Positions 27,701-36,005 of a stretch of DNA of 64,000 bases are shown here, piece after piece. The notes beneath the pieces were generated by a model. It was not told the origin of the DNA. It did not search any database and saw only the letters and a list, made by a program, of their open reading frames with translations. The stretch spans positions 1 to 64,000 of the forward strand of contig JAZQHB010000097.1 in the NCBI GenBank assembly GCA_045540355.1. Direction: 5' to 3'. Positions within the stretch are counted from its first letter, which is position 1; the number at the start of each line of letters is the position of its first letter. Source of the stretch: RGIG2945 sp045540355 (GTDB lineage: Bacteria; Bacillota; Clostridia; Oscillospirales; Acutalibacteraceae). A program made the position numbers and the translations under genes.

Positions 27701-28828
27701 CTAATAGTATAAACTCAGAGTTTTTTCCGTCACTTCATTCCAATTATATTTCCTGCAGATGTATTCCGCCGCTTTGTTTTTATACTCTTCAACTGTTGAA
27801 GGATTATCGCATAATGTCTGTAATTTTTTACTCAAATCTTCAACATCACTTTTTTTGAAGGTTATGCCGTAATCTCCGATAACATCTGCACATTCGGGAA
27901 TATCTGATGTCAGGCAACAGTTACCGTAGCTCATTGCCTCAATCAAGCTCAGAGGCATACCCTCTAAATCCGAGGGAAGTACATAAAGATATGCGTTGCT
28001 GTATAATTCTTCGAGCAATCTGCCCTCGACAAAACCGGTAAAAATTATTCTTTCATCATCAGCTTTAGCTTCAAGCTCATTTTTAAATTCCTGAGTGTCC
28101 GACGAGCCTCCAGCAATTACTAATTTTTTATCCGTATCAATTTTTTTGAATGCTTCTATTAAATATTCAATACCCTTTTCAGGCACAAGTCTGCCTAAGA
28201 AAAGGATATATTCGTCTTTTTTTAATTGGTATAATTCTGTGATTTTTTCGGCATCTGCTTTTTCACATTTTGTTGCACCGTTGGGAATAAAAACTGTTTT
28301 GCGGTTATATTTTTTCATAAAATAATCCTGAACATTTTTGCTCAAGACTATAATTTCATCTGCAAAACGGGCTGCACATTTTTCACCTGTCAGGATATAA
28401 AACGATGCAAATCTTCCCCACTTTGCTCTTTTGTGGTCAAGCCCATGAATTGTTGCTATGCACTTCTTTCCTAACAATTTAGGAAGCCACAACATCGCAC
28501 AAGGTCCTTCAGCGTGAAAATGCACAACATCATATTTTCCAAACGCTGCCGATATTGCCGCAAAGAAAGACGAGCTCATTGCAGCAAGACCTTTTTTATC
28601 AACGGTTAAAACTGATTTCAGTTTTACTCCGTTATATTCTTTTGATGCCGACTTATCAAACTCGGCACCGCTGACATGGTGACCTCTGCGGTTATAGCAA
28701 GTAACTTTGTGACCGAGCAATACCATGCGACTTGACAACTCGCCCACAACTATTTCAACACCGCCCTCTCTTGAGGGGATTCTTTTGTGACCGAGCATCG
28801 CAATATGTAAACTGTCTTTTCGGCTCAT
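27701..28828 (-). CDS. Family 4 glycosyltransferase
   Basis: A 375-residue GT-B enzyme. HIAMLGHKRIPSREGGVEIV resembles the N-terminus of rhamnosyl/galactosyltransferases acting early in capsule repeat-unit assembly. FLGRLVPEKGIEYLIEAF and DLEGMPLSLIEAMSYGNCCL mark the donor domain. The ATG at 28828 follows GGAGGG and overlaps the sugar-transferase stop (TAATG). Its position right after the priming transferase suggests it adds the second sugar (inference). Confidence 0.9.
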   Translation of the reverse strand: MSRKDSLHIAMLGHKRIPSREGGVEIVVGELSSRMVLLGHKVTCYNRRGHHVSGAEFDKSASKEYNGVKLKSVLTVDKKGLAAMSSSFFAAISAAFGKYDVVHFHAEGPCAMLWLPKLLGKKCIATIHGLDHKRAKWGRFASFYILTGEKCAARFADEIIVLSKNVQDYFMKKYNRKTVFIPNGATKCEKADAEKITELYQLKKDEYILFLGRLVPEKGIEYLIEAFKKIDTDKKLVIAGGSSDTQEFKNELEAKADDERIIFTGFVEGRLLEELYSNAYLYVLPSDLEGMPLSLIEAMSYGNCCLTSDIPECADVIGDYGITFKKSDVEDLSKKLQTLCDNPSTVEEYKNKAAEYICRKYNWNEVTEKTLSLYY

Positions 28829-29517
28829 TACTGACCCTCCAGTCCGCAAACAACACCGAAAGTTTTAAACAAAATCTTTGCATCAGTTTTCAAGCTGCGG
28901 TCGGAAATATATTTCAAATCCCACTCCAGCCACTCATCAAAAGAAAGGCTGTTCCTCTGTGGTTGAATCTGCCAATAACAAGTCATTCCCGGCATAACGG
29001 ACAACCTCAGTTTTTGCTTCTCGTTATACATTTCAACCTCTCTCGGAAGAGGCGGTCTGGGACCTACAAGGCTCATATCACCTTTGAGTACATTTATAAG
29101 CTGAGGAATTTCATCAATACTTGCCTTGCGGATTACTTTGCCGAAACGGGTAATTCTCGGGTCTTCGAGTATCTTAAACGCGGGACCTTCCATTTCATTT
29201 TTATCGAGGAGCGAGTCAAGCATTTGCTCCGCACCGGGTACCATTGACCTGAATTTATAAAACTTAAATCTTCGTCCGTTCTTGCCGATTCTTTCCTGAA
29301 CATAAATCGGCGACGCACCGGGGCTGTCGATAATTATTATCAGGGAAACAATTAAAAAAGGTATAAAAAGTAATAGTATTCCCGCAAATGAGCAGACAAT
29401 ATCCAAGACCCGTTTCCAGAAATTATATCTCGGGTTTTCGGCGATGGCTATTATTGTCGTTGTTTCAGAACTCTGAGCGTTTTCAGCGTTCATTGAAATA
29501 ACATTTTCCTGCTCCAA
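28828..29517 (-). CDS. Priming undecaprenyl-phosphate sugar phosphotransferase (bacterial sugar transferase family)
   Basis: A 229-residue protein with one N-terminal membrane segment (IVCSFAGILLLFIPFLIVSL) and the conserved cytoplasmic catalytic block: KFYKFRSMVPGAE, ASIDEIPQLINVLKGDMSLV and GPRPPLPRE. This family transfers a sugar-1-phosphate to undecaprenyl phosphate to begin repeat-unit synthesis. It lacks the multi-TM N-terminal domain of WcaJ/WbaP, so it is the short form. The start is probably the TTG at 29517, with AAAGGA 10 nt upstream; an ATG at 29493 is the alternative. Coupled to the downstream GT4 gene by TAATG. Confidence 0.9.
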   Translation of the reverse strand: MEQENVISMNAENAQSSETTTIIAIAENPRYNFWKRVLDIVCSFAGILLLFIPFLIVSLIIIIDSPGASPIYVQERIGKNGRRFKFYKFRSMVPGAEQMLDSLLDKNEMEGPAFKILEDPRITRFGKVIRKASIDEIPQLINVLKGDMSLVGPRPPLPREVEMYNEKQKLRLSVMPGMTCYWQIQPQRNSLSFDEWLEWDLKYISDRSLKTDAKILFKTFGVVCGLEGQ

Positions 29518-29535
29518 AATTATGACATCCTTTGG

Positions 29536-30528
29536 TTATTTTTTCACTTCGTAGAACAAATCAATTACAGTCTGTTTTATCGATGCTTCCGTGGGGTAAA
29601 ATTCCATAAATTCTTTACCCTCTTTTGTATCACCCTCAAGGCTTACAATTTCGGTGAATTCATATTCCGTGAATTTTTCTGCAAGGTCCTGAAGTTGAGT
29701 TACCGAACGGTCAGACACAATATAATCGGACATTTTGACGAGTGCTTCTACAACAAATTCATCATCAGCATCTGCACATTCAACTGCTTTTTTCTGAAGT
29801 GCTTCAAGATACTGTTTCTGTCGTTTCATTCGTGTGTTGTTCGTGCTGTCCTCAAGTCCGTAACGGGTGCGGACATAATTGAGTGCGTGTTCACCCATTA
29901 AGGTTACTTTCTGACCCTTGACAAGCGTGTCGTCAATTCCGCTGAAATCATCAAGCACTTCAACCTCAACGCCGCCTACCGCGTCATTGAGTACCGCAAC
30001 GGAATCCATTGTGAGAGATACATAATGATTTATCTTGGAATCGAGCAATAAAGCCGACACCGCATCGGCTGTGTTGCGACAGCTGACATCTTTTCCGTTG
30101 CCGTAAGTGTGAGCTAATGCAATCTGTTTTTTGACAGTATCTATTTTGTTGCCCGCAACACCTAAAACACTGATATCCGTCACAGTATCACGGTTAATGT
30201 GGAGTGCCGTGCATTTTTTGAGGCTGTTATCAAAGACCAGAAGCAACAGAAAATCTGCCTGGCGGTCATTGTTATATGACTCCTGAGTTTCGCCCTCGAA
30301 TTTATCAAGACCCATAATCAGAAAAGTTTCAACATTCTCCTTTAAAGCATAATCAGCACCGTTGTGCCTTTGTGTAAGCTGAGCAACTTCCTGTTCGGGA
30401 AATGCACCCTGCTGCTCCTCCCAATTACGAAGAAGTAACAAGATTGCAACTACGAGAAAAACAACCGCTACCGCAATCAATGCACCGCGAATAATTTTTC
30501 TTTTTTTCTCTTTCACTGTCTTTCCCAT
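29536..30528 (-). CDS. LytR-CpsA-Psr (LCP) family ligase
   Basis: A 330-residue protein: a basic N-terminus, one membrane anchor (ALIAVAVVFLVVAILLLL, ~residues 18-35) and an extracellular LCP domain. NNDRQADFLLLL, HINRDTVTD (conserved Arg) and LNYVRTRYGLEDSTNNTRMK are LCP hallmarks for binding the polyprenyl pyrophosphate. The family attaches wall teichoic acid or capsule to peptidoglycan, so the polymer made by this operon is likely wall-linked. ATG follows AAAGGG. Confidence 0.92.
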   Translation of the reverse strand: MGKTVKEKKRKIIRGALIAVAVVFLVVAILLLLRNWEEQQGAFPEQEVAQLTQRHNGADYALKENVETFLIMGLDKFEGETQESYNNDRQADFLLLLVFDNSLKKCTALHINRDTVTDISVLGVAGNKIDTVKKQIALAHTYGNGKDVSCRNTADAVSALLLDSKINHYVSLTMDSVAVLNDAVGGVEVEVLDDFSGIDDTLVKGQKVTLMGEHALNYVRTRYGLEDSTNNTRMKRQKQYLEALQKKAVECADADDEFVVEALVKMSDYIVSDRSVTQLQDLAEKFTEYEFTEIVSLEGDTKEGKEFMEFYPTEASIKQTVIDLFYEVKK

Positions 30529-30552
30529 AATTCTATCCCTTTACCGATTATT

Positions 30553-31248
30553 TTAAGCTTCTTCTTTCTTTGATTTCCTTGCAATAATAAGTGCAGCAGC
30601 TGCTATAACAGAAACTGCAGAAACAACAATTGCACCGATAATTAAATCTCTGTTTTCGCCTGTTTTGGGAGGCTTGCTGTCTGTAGCACCTTCTGAATCA
30701 ATAACGATTGCAAAGGGTGAAAATTCGCCGATTGAGAAAGTAAGACGCAATTCTCCGTTAATTTCCTTGACTTCTGCACCTTCAACGATTTCCCAAGAGT
30801 TATTTACATAGTGCAAAAGTGCAACAAACTTTTTGAGTGTATCTGCTTTGATAACAATCTGGAATTTACCGTGACCGCCGTGTTCATCGCAGGAGATATA
30901 TCTGATATCAAACAAGTCACTTACCGTGAGATTTTCAACAGGGATACCCTTTGCCTCTGCAAGGTCTGCTATAGCCGCATTTAAATCAGTAAGCTTTGCT
31001 GCTGAAACAATTGACTCATAAGCCTTTACCATCTGTGCTTCAATTTCAGCGGGTAATTCTTCGCGGTCGGAATAGGGTGTAATAACCAAATCCGCTTCAC
31101 AATCATCGCTTTCGGGAGTTGATTCAATCAATGTGGGAGCTGAGTTGTTCGAGGGGCTTGAAATGAATTTTCCCGGGTCTGCAGAAGCGGCAACGCTCAT
31201 GCAAAAAACCATAACCAACGCTAAAACAATTGACAATACCTTTTTCAT
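30553..31248 (-). CDS. Small secreted protein with PPKTG sortase-type anchor
   Basis: A 231-residue protein with a signal peptide (MKKVLSIVLALVMVFCMSVA), a ~150-residue exported domain of unknown family, and a C-terminal sorting signal: PPKTGENRD, a membrane stretch (IIGAIVVSAVSVIAAAALII) and a positively charged tail RKSKKEEA. PPKTG differs from LPXTG at the first position but matches sortase signals frequent in Clostridia. It is sandwiched between CpsB and the LCP gene, suggesting a structural or assembly partner at the wall. No sortase gene is in the window. Confidence 0.75.
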   Translation of the reverse strand: MKKVLSIVLALVMVFCMSVAASADPGKFISSPSNNSAPTLIESTPESDDCEADLVITPYSDREELPAEIEAQMVKAYESIVSAAKLTDLNAAIADLAEAKGIPVENLTVSDLFDIRYISCDEHGGHGKFQIVIKADTLKKFVALLHYVNNSWEIVEGAEVKEINGELRLTFSIGEFSPFAIVIDSEGATDSKPPKTGENRDLIIGAIVVSAVSVIAAAALIIARKSKKEEA

Positions 31249-31274
31249 TTTAATTTTCTTCCTTTCAGAAATAA

Positions 31275-31970
31275 TTATTTTTTTGAAAGCACGGTTTCGC
31301 CGTACTTATTCATTTGTAAAATAAAATCTGTGCCGAATTCTTTGCGGATAACATCAAACGCTTTTCCTATCTGCGGCGGTCTTGTTTTTATATCATGACA
31401 ATCAGAACCGACAAAATGTATTCCGCCGTTTTCAAGTAGCTTCAACGCTTTGCGTTTTGTTGAAAAGCTTGTAAAAAAGCTTGCATTTGACTGCATGAGT
31501 ATTCCGCTTTCATACAAGCGATTCCATGCATCAGTTGTCTGTTTTTTCAAATATCTTTCTATGTGTGCAAGGACAATTTTTATGCTGCCTGATGAAGAAA
31601 TTTCAACCAATTCTCTCAATGCGTATTCTGTCCACTTACCTGTCGGCATTTCAAGAATGAGCAAGTCCGTGTTTTCAATACACAAGCTCGGAAGCTCTGA
31701 TAGCTTGCTGATTCCCGGATAATACCTGACCTCTGCACCAAGTAAAATTTCGGGAGATTTTTCCGTCAGCTTTTCTTTGAGAGTATCAAATGATTTCTCA
31801 CGGCGGTTTAAAAATTCCTTTACCGATTCGTCGTTCGCATAAAAGTGCGGTGTAGCAACAACTGTTTCTGCACCCTGGTCAGCCAACATTTCCAAAAGAG
31901 ATATGCTTTCCGCCACACAATGACTTCCGTCGTCCATATCAGGGAGAATGTGACTGTGCCAATCAATCAA
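31275..31970 (-). CDS. CpsB-type PHP-domain tyrosine phosphatase
   Basis: A 231-residue protein of the CpsB/Wzb PHP-fold family. MIDWHSHILPDMDDGS supplies the first metal-binding His/Asp cluster, VVATPHFY the next, and LAHIERY and VGSDCHD the last. It dephosphorylates the CpsD tyrosine kinase in Gram-positive capsule systems. The start is a TTG at 31970 with AAGGAG 7 nt upstream; no usable ATG precedes the conserved motif. It overlaps the kinase gene by 8 nt. Confidence 0.92.
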   Translation of the reverse strand: MIDWHSHILPDMDDGSHCVAESISLLEMLADQGAETVVATPHFYANDESVKEFLNRREKSFDTLKEKLTEKSPEILLGAEVRYYPGISKLSELPSLCIENTDLLILEMPTGKWTEYALRELVEISSSGSIKIVLAHIERYLKKQTTDAWNRLYESGILMQSNASFFTSFSTKRKALKLLENGGIHFVGSDCHDIKTRPPQIGKAFDVIRKEFGTDFILQMNKYGETVLSKK

Positions 31971-32715
31971 GGCTTTGCTCCTTAGGATTTACCCGATAGT
32001 TGCGTCCGTACTTATACTTTTTATACTTTCCGTAAGAACTGTTACCGAGGTTTGACTCATTCATAACAAAACCGAGTACATTTGTGTTTGAAAGCTTTAA
32101 CTGTCTGAAGCAATGCTCCAGCTCTTTTTTCTCGGTGTATTCCTCTCGTATCACAACAACAAGCCCTGTTATAAGATTCGATATTGACAAGGCATCTGAT
32201 ACGATATTGACCGGCGGAAGGTCAATTACTATATAGTCAAACGAGTCCTTCAGCTTTTCAAGGAATGCATCCATTCTGCGTGAACCTAAAAGCTCTGAGG
32301 GATTAGGCGGAATGTCGCCCGAGGGAAGAACATATAAGCTTTCAATTAAATTTGATTTAAAATCAGACATATATGCTTCCTTGCCCATAAGAAGATTTGT
32401 AAGACCCGGCGTTGAACGGATTTCCATTTTCTTTGCAACGGACGGAAGTCTTAAGTCACCGTCAATCAGAATTACCCTCTTGCCTCTTTCTGCAAGTACA
32501 TAAGCAAGATTTATGGCGGTTGTACTCTTGCCCTCACCACGCATTGAGCTTGTGATACCGATTATCGGACACTTTTCGTCTTCGGGAATAGTGAAATCCA
32601 AATTTGTTCGGAGTAATTTATACTGCTCTGCCGCAGTAAATTCAAGATTCTGATGCAGAGTTTTCTTCGTATCCTTTGCGGAGAAAGTAGTTTTCTTTTT
32701 ATTAAACAATCCCAT
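31963..32715 (-). CDS. CpsD-type BY-kinase (tyrosine autokinase)
   Basis: A 250-residue bacterial tyrosine kinase. Walker A is SSMRGEGKSTTAINLAY, Walker A' is VILIDGDLRLPS, and Walker B is DYIVIDLPP. The C-terminal tail has a Tyr cluster (SYGKYKKYKYGRNY) for autophosphorylation. It lacks a membrane part; that is supplied by the adjacent CpsC, as usual in Firmicutes. It controls polymer length and timing. Confidence 0.93.
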   Translation of the reverse strand: MGLFNKKKTTFSAKDTKKTLHQNLEFTAAEQYKLLRTNLDFTIPEDEKCPIIGITSSMRGEGKSTTAINLAYVLAERGKRVILIDGDLRLPSVAKKMEIRSTPGLTNLLMGKEAYMSDFKSNLIESLYVLPSGDIPPNPSELLGSRRMDAFLEKLKDSFDYIVIDLPPVNIVSDALSISNLITGLVVVIREEYTEKKELEHCFRQLKLSNTNVLGFVMNESNLGNSSYGKYKKYKYGRNYRVNPKEQSLD

Positions 32716-32729
32716 ATTTCATCACCGCC

Positions 32730-33485
32730 TTACTTCCTGTTCCCATACTGATAATAACCTCTCTGCTTTGCACCGCTGTGCAAGAGATTCGGCACTTTTG
32801 CCAATATCGGATAATCATAAGTTTTAATTACATATTCTTCATCGTGAATTGTGTCATCAAGCAAGGTCGATATAACTACAAGTACGACTGCTAACAATAC
32901 TCCCAAAACAAAACCGATTACCGTGAATTTTGTGATATCAGGTGCAACTTTTTCAAGGTTAGGTATTGCCGCGTCGACAACCTCCATTGATGCTCCGTCT
33001 ATGATTTCTGAGATTCTTACAGGCAAAACTTCTGCGATGCAATTCGCAATTTTTGCAGCTTCATAGGGGTCGCCTGTCGTCACGGTAACACGCATTATTT
33101 CCGTGTCGTTTGAAAGAGAAGATTCAATCATCTCAGACAAGTCTTTATAATCATACTTGACCTTGGTTTTTTCTATTACCCTTTCAAGAGTGGTTCTGTT
33201 GTTGAGAATTTCACCGTAGGTCTTAACAAGACTCTGTGCCGCAGTAATTTCAGATGAGCTGATACTGAAGCTTGTGTTGCCCAAAGAGAACGAGCTGTTA
33301 TTGACATAAAGCATAATCGACGATGAATATTCGGGGTCAACTCCGAAGGCAAAAATGCCAAAGGTCAATACTGCAGCAATTATTCCGGTAAATATTATAA
33401 GTCCCATACGCTTCCATAATGACTTTATTATATGAAGCAGGTCAACAGTATAATATTCTCCGCCTCCTCGCACTTGTTTTTCCAT
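32730..33485 (-). CDS. CpsC/Wzz-type chain-length regulator and kinase activator
   Basis: A 251-residue membrane protein with two transmembrane segments, IIFTGIIAAVLTFGIFAFG near residue 35-53 and FTVIGFVLGVLLAVVLVVIS near 190-209, flanking an extracellular Wzz-like domain. The C-terminal cytoplasmic tail would activate CpsD, encoded 14 nt downstream. ATG is preceded by AAGGAGAGG. It is first in the polysaccharide operon. Confidence 0.92.
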   Translation of the reverse strand: MEKQVRGGGEYYTVDLLHIIKSLWKRMGLIIFTGIIAAVLTFGIFAFGVDPEYSSSIMLYVNNSSFSLGNTSFSISSSEITAAQSLVKTYGEILNNRTTLERVIEKTKVKYDYKDLSEMIESSLSNDTEIMRVTVTTGDPYEAAKIANCIAEVLPVRISEIIDGASMEVVDAAIPNLEKVAPDITKFTVIGFVLGVLLAVVLVVISTLLDDTIHDEEYVIKTYDYPILAKVPNLLHSGAKQRGYYQYGNRK

Positions 33486-33568
33486 TTTTTCCTCTCCTTA
33501 CCAAAAGAACGAGCAGTTTTTCTTTTTCAGAATAAAAAACCGCCAATATAAACATTTATACAGTATTT

Positions 33569-33597
33569 ATTTTACTATATATATCACTAATAGTCAA
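33569..33597 (-). promoter_or_regulatory. Promoter of the polysaccharide operon
   Basis: Minus-strand -35 TTGACT (33597-33592), 17-nt spacer, -10 TAAAAT (33574-33569), leaving a ~80-nt leader before the CpsC ATG. This is the only good promoter seen for the 14-gene run down to 15707. No other conserved element was recognised in 33486-33720. Confidence 0.7.
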
Positions 33598-33654
33598 CGA
33601 ATTTTTTCAAAACTATTTTTTGTATCAAGTAGATAAATTACATTAACATTGCAT

Positions 33655-33682
33655 TTGCTTTTTGAGGCTTTTATGCTATAAT
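33655..33682 (+). promoter_or_regulatory. Promoter of the sialidase-like gene
   Basis: -35 TTGCTT (33655-33660), 16-nt spacer and a consensus -10 TATAAT (33677-33682) with an extended TGC. The ATG at 33721 follows with AAAGGA at the usual distance. Confidence 0.7.
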
Positions 33683-33720
33683 CTAATCAAAAATATCAAT
33701 CAATAAAGGAACATTGAATT

Positions 33721-34833
33721 ATGCTTATTACGGATAAAAAACAGCTTGAAAAATATTATGCACCGTACAGATTGTGGCAAGGTATTCCGGGGATTGAAGT
33801 TACAAAAAACGGCAGGATTTTTGTCACCTTTTATTCGGGCGGATTTATGGAACAAATCGGGAATTATGTTGTGCTTTTAAAATCCGATGACGGAATAAAT
33901 TTCAGCGATGCGATTACCGTTGCTTACGAAGATAACCACAGATACTATGACCCTTGTCTTTGGATTGACCCGTTGGGCAGATTGTGGTTTATCAGAAATT
34001 ATTCGCCCGATAATGCAGTTTATGCGGTTATCTGCGATGACCCCGATGCAGATGAGCTTAAGTGGAGTGAAGAAATAAAAATCGGCAATGACATTATGAT
34101 GAATAAACCCACCGTGCTTTCAAGCGGTGAGTGGCTTTTCCCTGTTGCGGTCTGGAAAAAAGGTATCCGCGTTATCGACGAAAAATATGATTCTTCCGAC
34201 GAGGACAGAAAAGCTTTTGTTTACAGAACAACTGACTGCGGTAAAACCTTTGAAAAGCTCGGCGGTGCTGATGCTGAAAACAGAGCGTTTGATGAGCATA
34301 TGATACTCGAACTCAATGACGGCAGACTTGCAATGTTTATCAGAACATTTTACGGTATTGCTGTATCTTATTCAGAAGACAAAGGTATGACCTGGTCTGA
34401 ACCGATTGATTCAGAGCTTAAAGGTCCGAACTCAAGATTTTTCATAAGACGACTTAAATCAGGCAGAATTTTACTTATAAATCATTACGATTTTGACAAG
34501 CGAAACAACCTCACCGCAATGCTTTCCGAAGACGACGGAAAGACATGGAAATACAAGCTTCTTTTAGACGGCAGAAATGATGTTTCTTACCCCGATGCAG
34601 TTGAACACGATGACGGATATATTTATATAACTTATGACAGAGAACGAGGAGCATTTTTAAATTCATACGAGGAAGTTTATAAAAACGAAAGAGAAATTCT
34701 CGTTTCAAAAATCACCGAAGAAGATGTGATTTCAGGTGAACTTGTAAGTGAAAAATCTTATCTCAAAAAAGTTGCTTCAAAGCTTGATAAATACATGCTT
34801 GACGACGAAGTGAATTTTTACAAAATAAAATAA
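33721..34833 (+). CDS. Cytoplasmic sialidase-fold (BNR/Asp-box) protein
   Basis: A 370-residue protein without signal peptide or membrane segment. Four Asp-box-like motifs are visible: KSDDGINFSD, RTTDCGKTFEK, SEDKGMTWSEP and SEDDGKTWKY. Spacing fits a six-bladed propeller. Candidate active-site arginines are present (YRLWQGIPGI, FIRTFYG, FIRRLKSGR), but the classic FRIP signature is not intact, so the substrate may not be sialic acid; an intracellular glycoside is likely. It converges on the dehydrogenase operon and shares its terminator. Confidence 0.8.
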   Translation: MLITDKKQLEKYYAPYRLWQGIPGIEVTKNGRIFVTFYSGGFMEQIGNYVVLLKSDDGINFSDAITVAYEDNHRYYDPCLWIDPLGRLWFIRNYSPDNAVYAVICDDPDADELKWSEEIKIGNDIMMNKPTVLSSGEWLFPVAVWKKGIRVIDEKYDSSDEDRKAFVYRTTDCGKTFEKLGGADAENRAFDEHMILELNDGRLAMFIRTFYGIAVSYSEDKGMTWSEPIDSELKGPNSRFFIRRLKSGRILLINHYDFDKRNNLTAMLSEDDGKTWKYKLLLDGRNDVSYPDAVEHDDGYIYITYDRERGAFLNSYEEVYKNEREILVSKITEEDVISGELVSEKSYLKKVASKLDKYMLDDEVNFYKIK

Positions 34834-34863
34834 TTTTCGGACGACAAAAGTCGCCCGAAAATT
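34832..34863. terminator. Bidirectional terminator between convergent operons
   Basis: A 14-bp stem with one mismatch, AATTTTCGGACGAC (34832-34845) and GTCGCCCGAAAATT (34850-34863), with an AAAA loop. T/A-rich flanks on both sides suit both directions. It overlaps the stop codons of both converging genes. Confidence 0.85.
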
Positions 34864-35986
34864 ATTTTATTTCTGATAACATTTTTTCTTCTGCGTATGC
34901 TTTATACATTTTTTCAAACAAATCTTTTACATATATCCCGTCGGTTTTTTCGTCTGTTAAAATCATTTCTTCAGAGAATGTTTTGACAGGCGTTTTTTCA
35001 TAAAGTCTGTAAATAAAATCGGTATGCGGTGTTGCGGTTTTTACGGTACAGACGGGAGCAGTTTTATCAGCTGATGCTTTGATGCAATCCGACAATTTTT
35101 TAAACTCATTTTCAAAAGGATTACCGTAATTTTTTGTACTTCCGTCAGAAAATTCTGCAACAATTTCACACCCGTTATCAACGGCAAATCTGACTTTACC
35201 CTTTTCAAATCTGTATTCAAATTCAGGATTTCGGAGCTTTCCCGCTGCGTGTGATGCAACAAAATAAAGGCTTGTACCGTCAGATGTTTTTATTCTCAAT
35301 GCACAGGTGTCAAAATTTTCAATGTCATTTGCACGGTAACATTCCGCTTCAAAGTCAGAAACCTTTGCACTGGTTTCCATACTGTCTCCGAGGACAAAAA
35401 ACATATTATGAAGATAGTGTGCACAAGCGTTTGATGCGATTGAGTCGAGCAACAATCTGCCGTCTTTTTTTACTTTACCGCCCCAGCCGCCGCCACGGTT
35501 ATAATAAGCTTTATTGCGAGGCCAGCTGATTGCGGTTTTCAAAGAAATCGCTTTGCCGAATTTACCGTCAATAATATCTTTCTTCAAATCAAGAATTGCA
35601 TCGGCATAAGACCACTGATAACCGATTGCAATAAACTTGTCATATTTTTTCTCCGCTTCAAGCATTTTTTCAGCTTCTTCAATTGTAGGTACAAGAGGTT
35701 TTTCGCAAAGTACATACGAGCCTTGAGATAGAGCATAAATACTCTGCTCACAATGAAGAAAAGTCGGTGTGCAGATTACGGTTAAATCTGCCTGATGTTC
35801 ATTGAAAAATTCTTCCATTGTGTCATACACGGGAATACCTTTTTCTTCAATAGCTTTTTTGAAAATACAGTTTGAAAAATACGGGTCGACCACACCTTCC
35901 CAGATTATATTTTCATCTGTATTCTCAAGTAAAATTTTAACATATTGAGCAGCATATCCTCCTGCCCCGACTAATAAAAGTTTCAT
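34862..35986 (-). CDS. Gfo/Idh/MocA family dehydrogenase (second of pair)
   Basis: A 374-residue NAD(P)-dependent dehydrogenase. MKLLLVGAGGYAAQYVKIL is the dinucleotide site, CEKPLVPTIEEAEKM carries the catalytic-Lys EKP motif, and ASNACAHYLHNMFF lies where the catalytic His-containing helix is expected. Members oxidise or reduce sugars, inositols or glycosides. It is the last gene of the nine-gene catabolic operon and starts 19 nt after the related gene; the two are clearly divergent, so likely act on different substrates or on different steps. Confidence 0.85.
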   Translation of the reverse strand: MKLLLVGAGGYAAQYVKILLENTDENIIWEGVVDPYFSNCIFKKAIEEKGIPVYDTMEEFFNEHQADLTVICTPTFLHCEQSIYALSQGSYVLCEKPLVPTIEEAEKMLEAEKKYDKFIAIGYQWSYADAILDLKKDIIDGKFGKAISLKTAISWPRNKAYYNRGGGWGGKVKKDGRLLLDSIASNACAHYLHNMFFVLGDSMETSAKVSDFEAECYRANDIENFDTCALRIKTSDGTSLYFVASHAAGKLRNPEFEYRFEKGKVRFAVDNGCEIVAEFSDGSTKNYGNPFENEFKKLSDCIKASADKTAPVCTVKTATPHTDFIYRLYEKTPVKTFSEEMILTDEKTDGIYVKDLFEKMYKAYAEEKMLSEIK

Positions 35987-36005
35987 GCTTTTTTCTCCTT
36001 GTTTT

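Noticed and set aside
28732..29247. Plus-strand frame of 171 codons
   Set aside because: Antisense to the junction of a GT4 gene and the sugar transferase, both with clear catalytic motifs.
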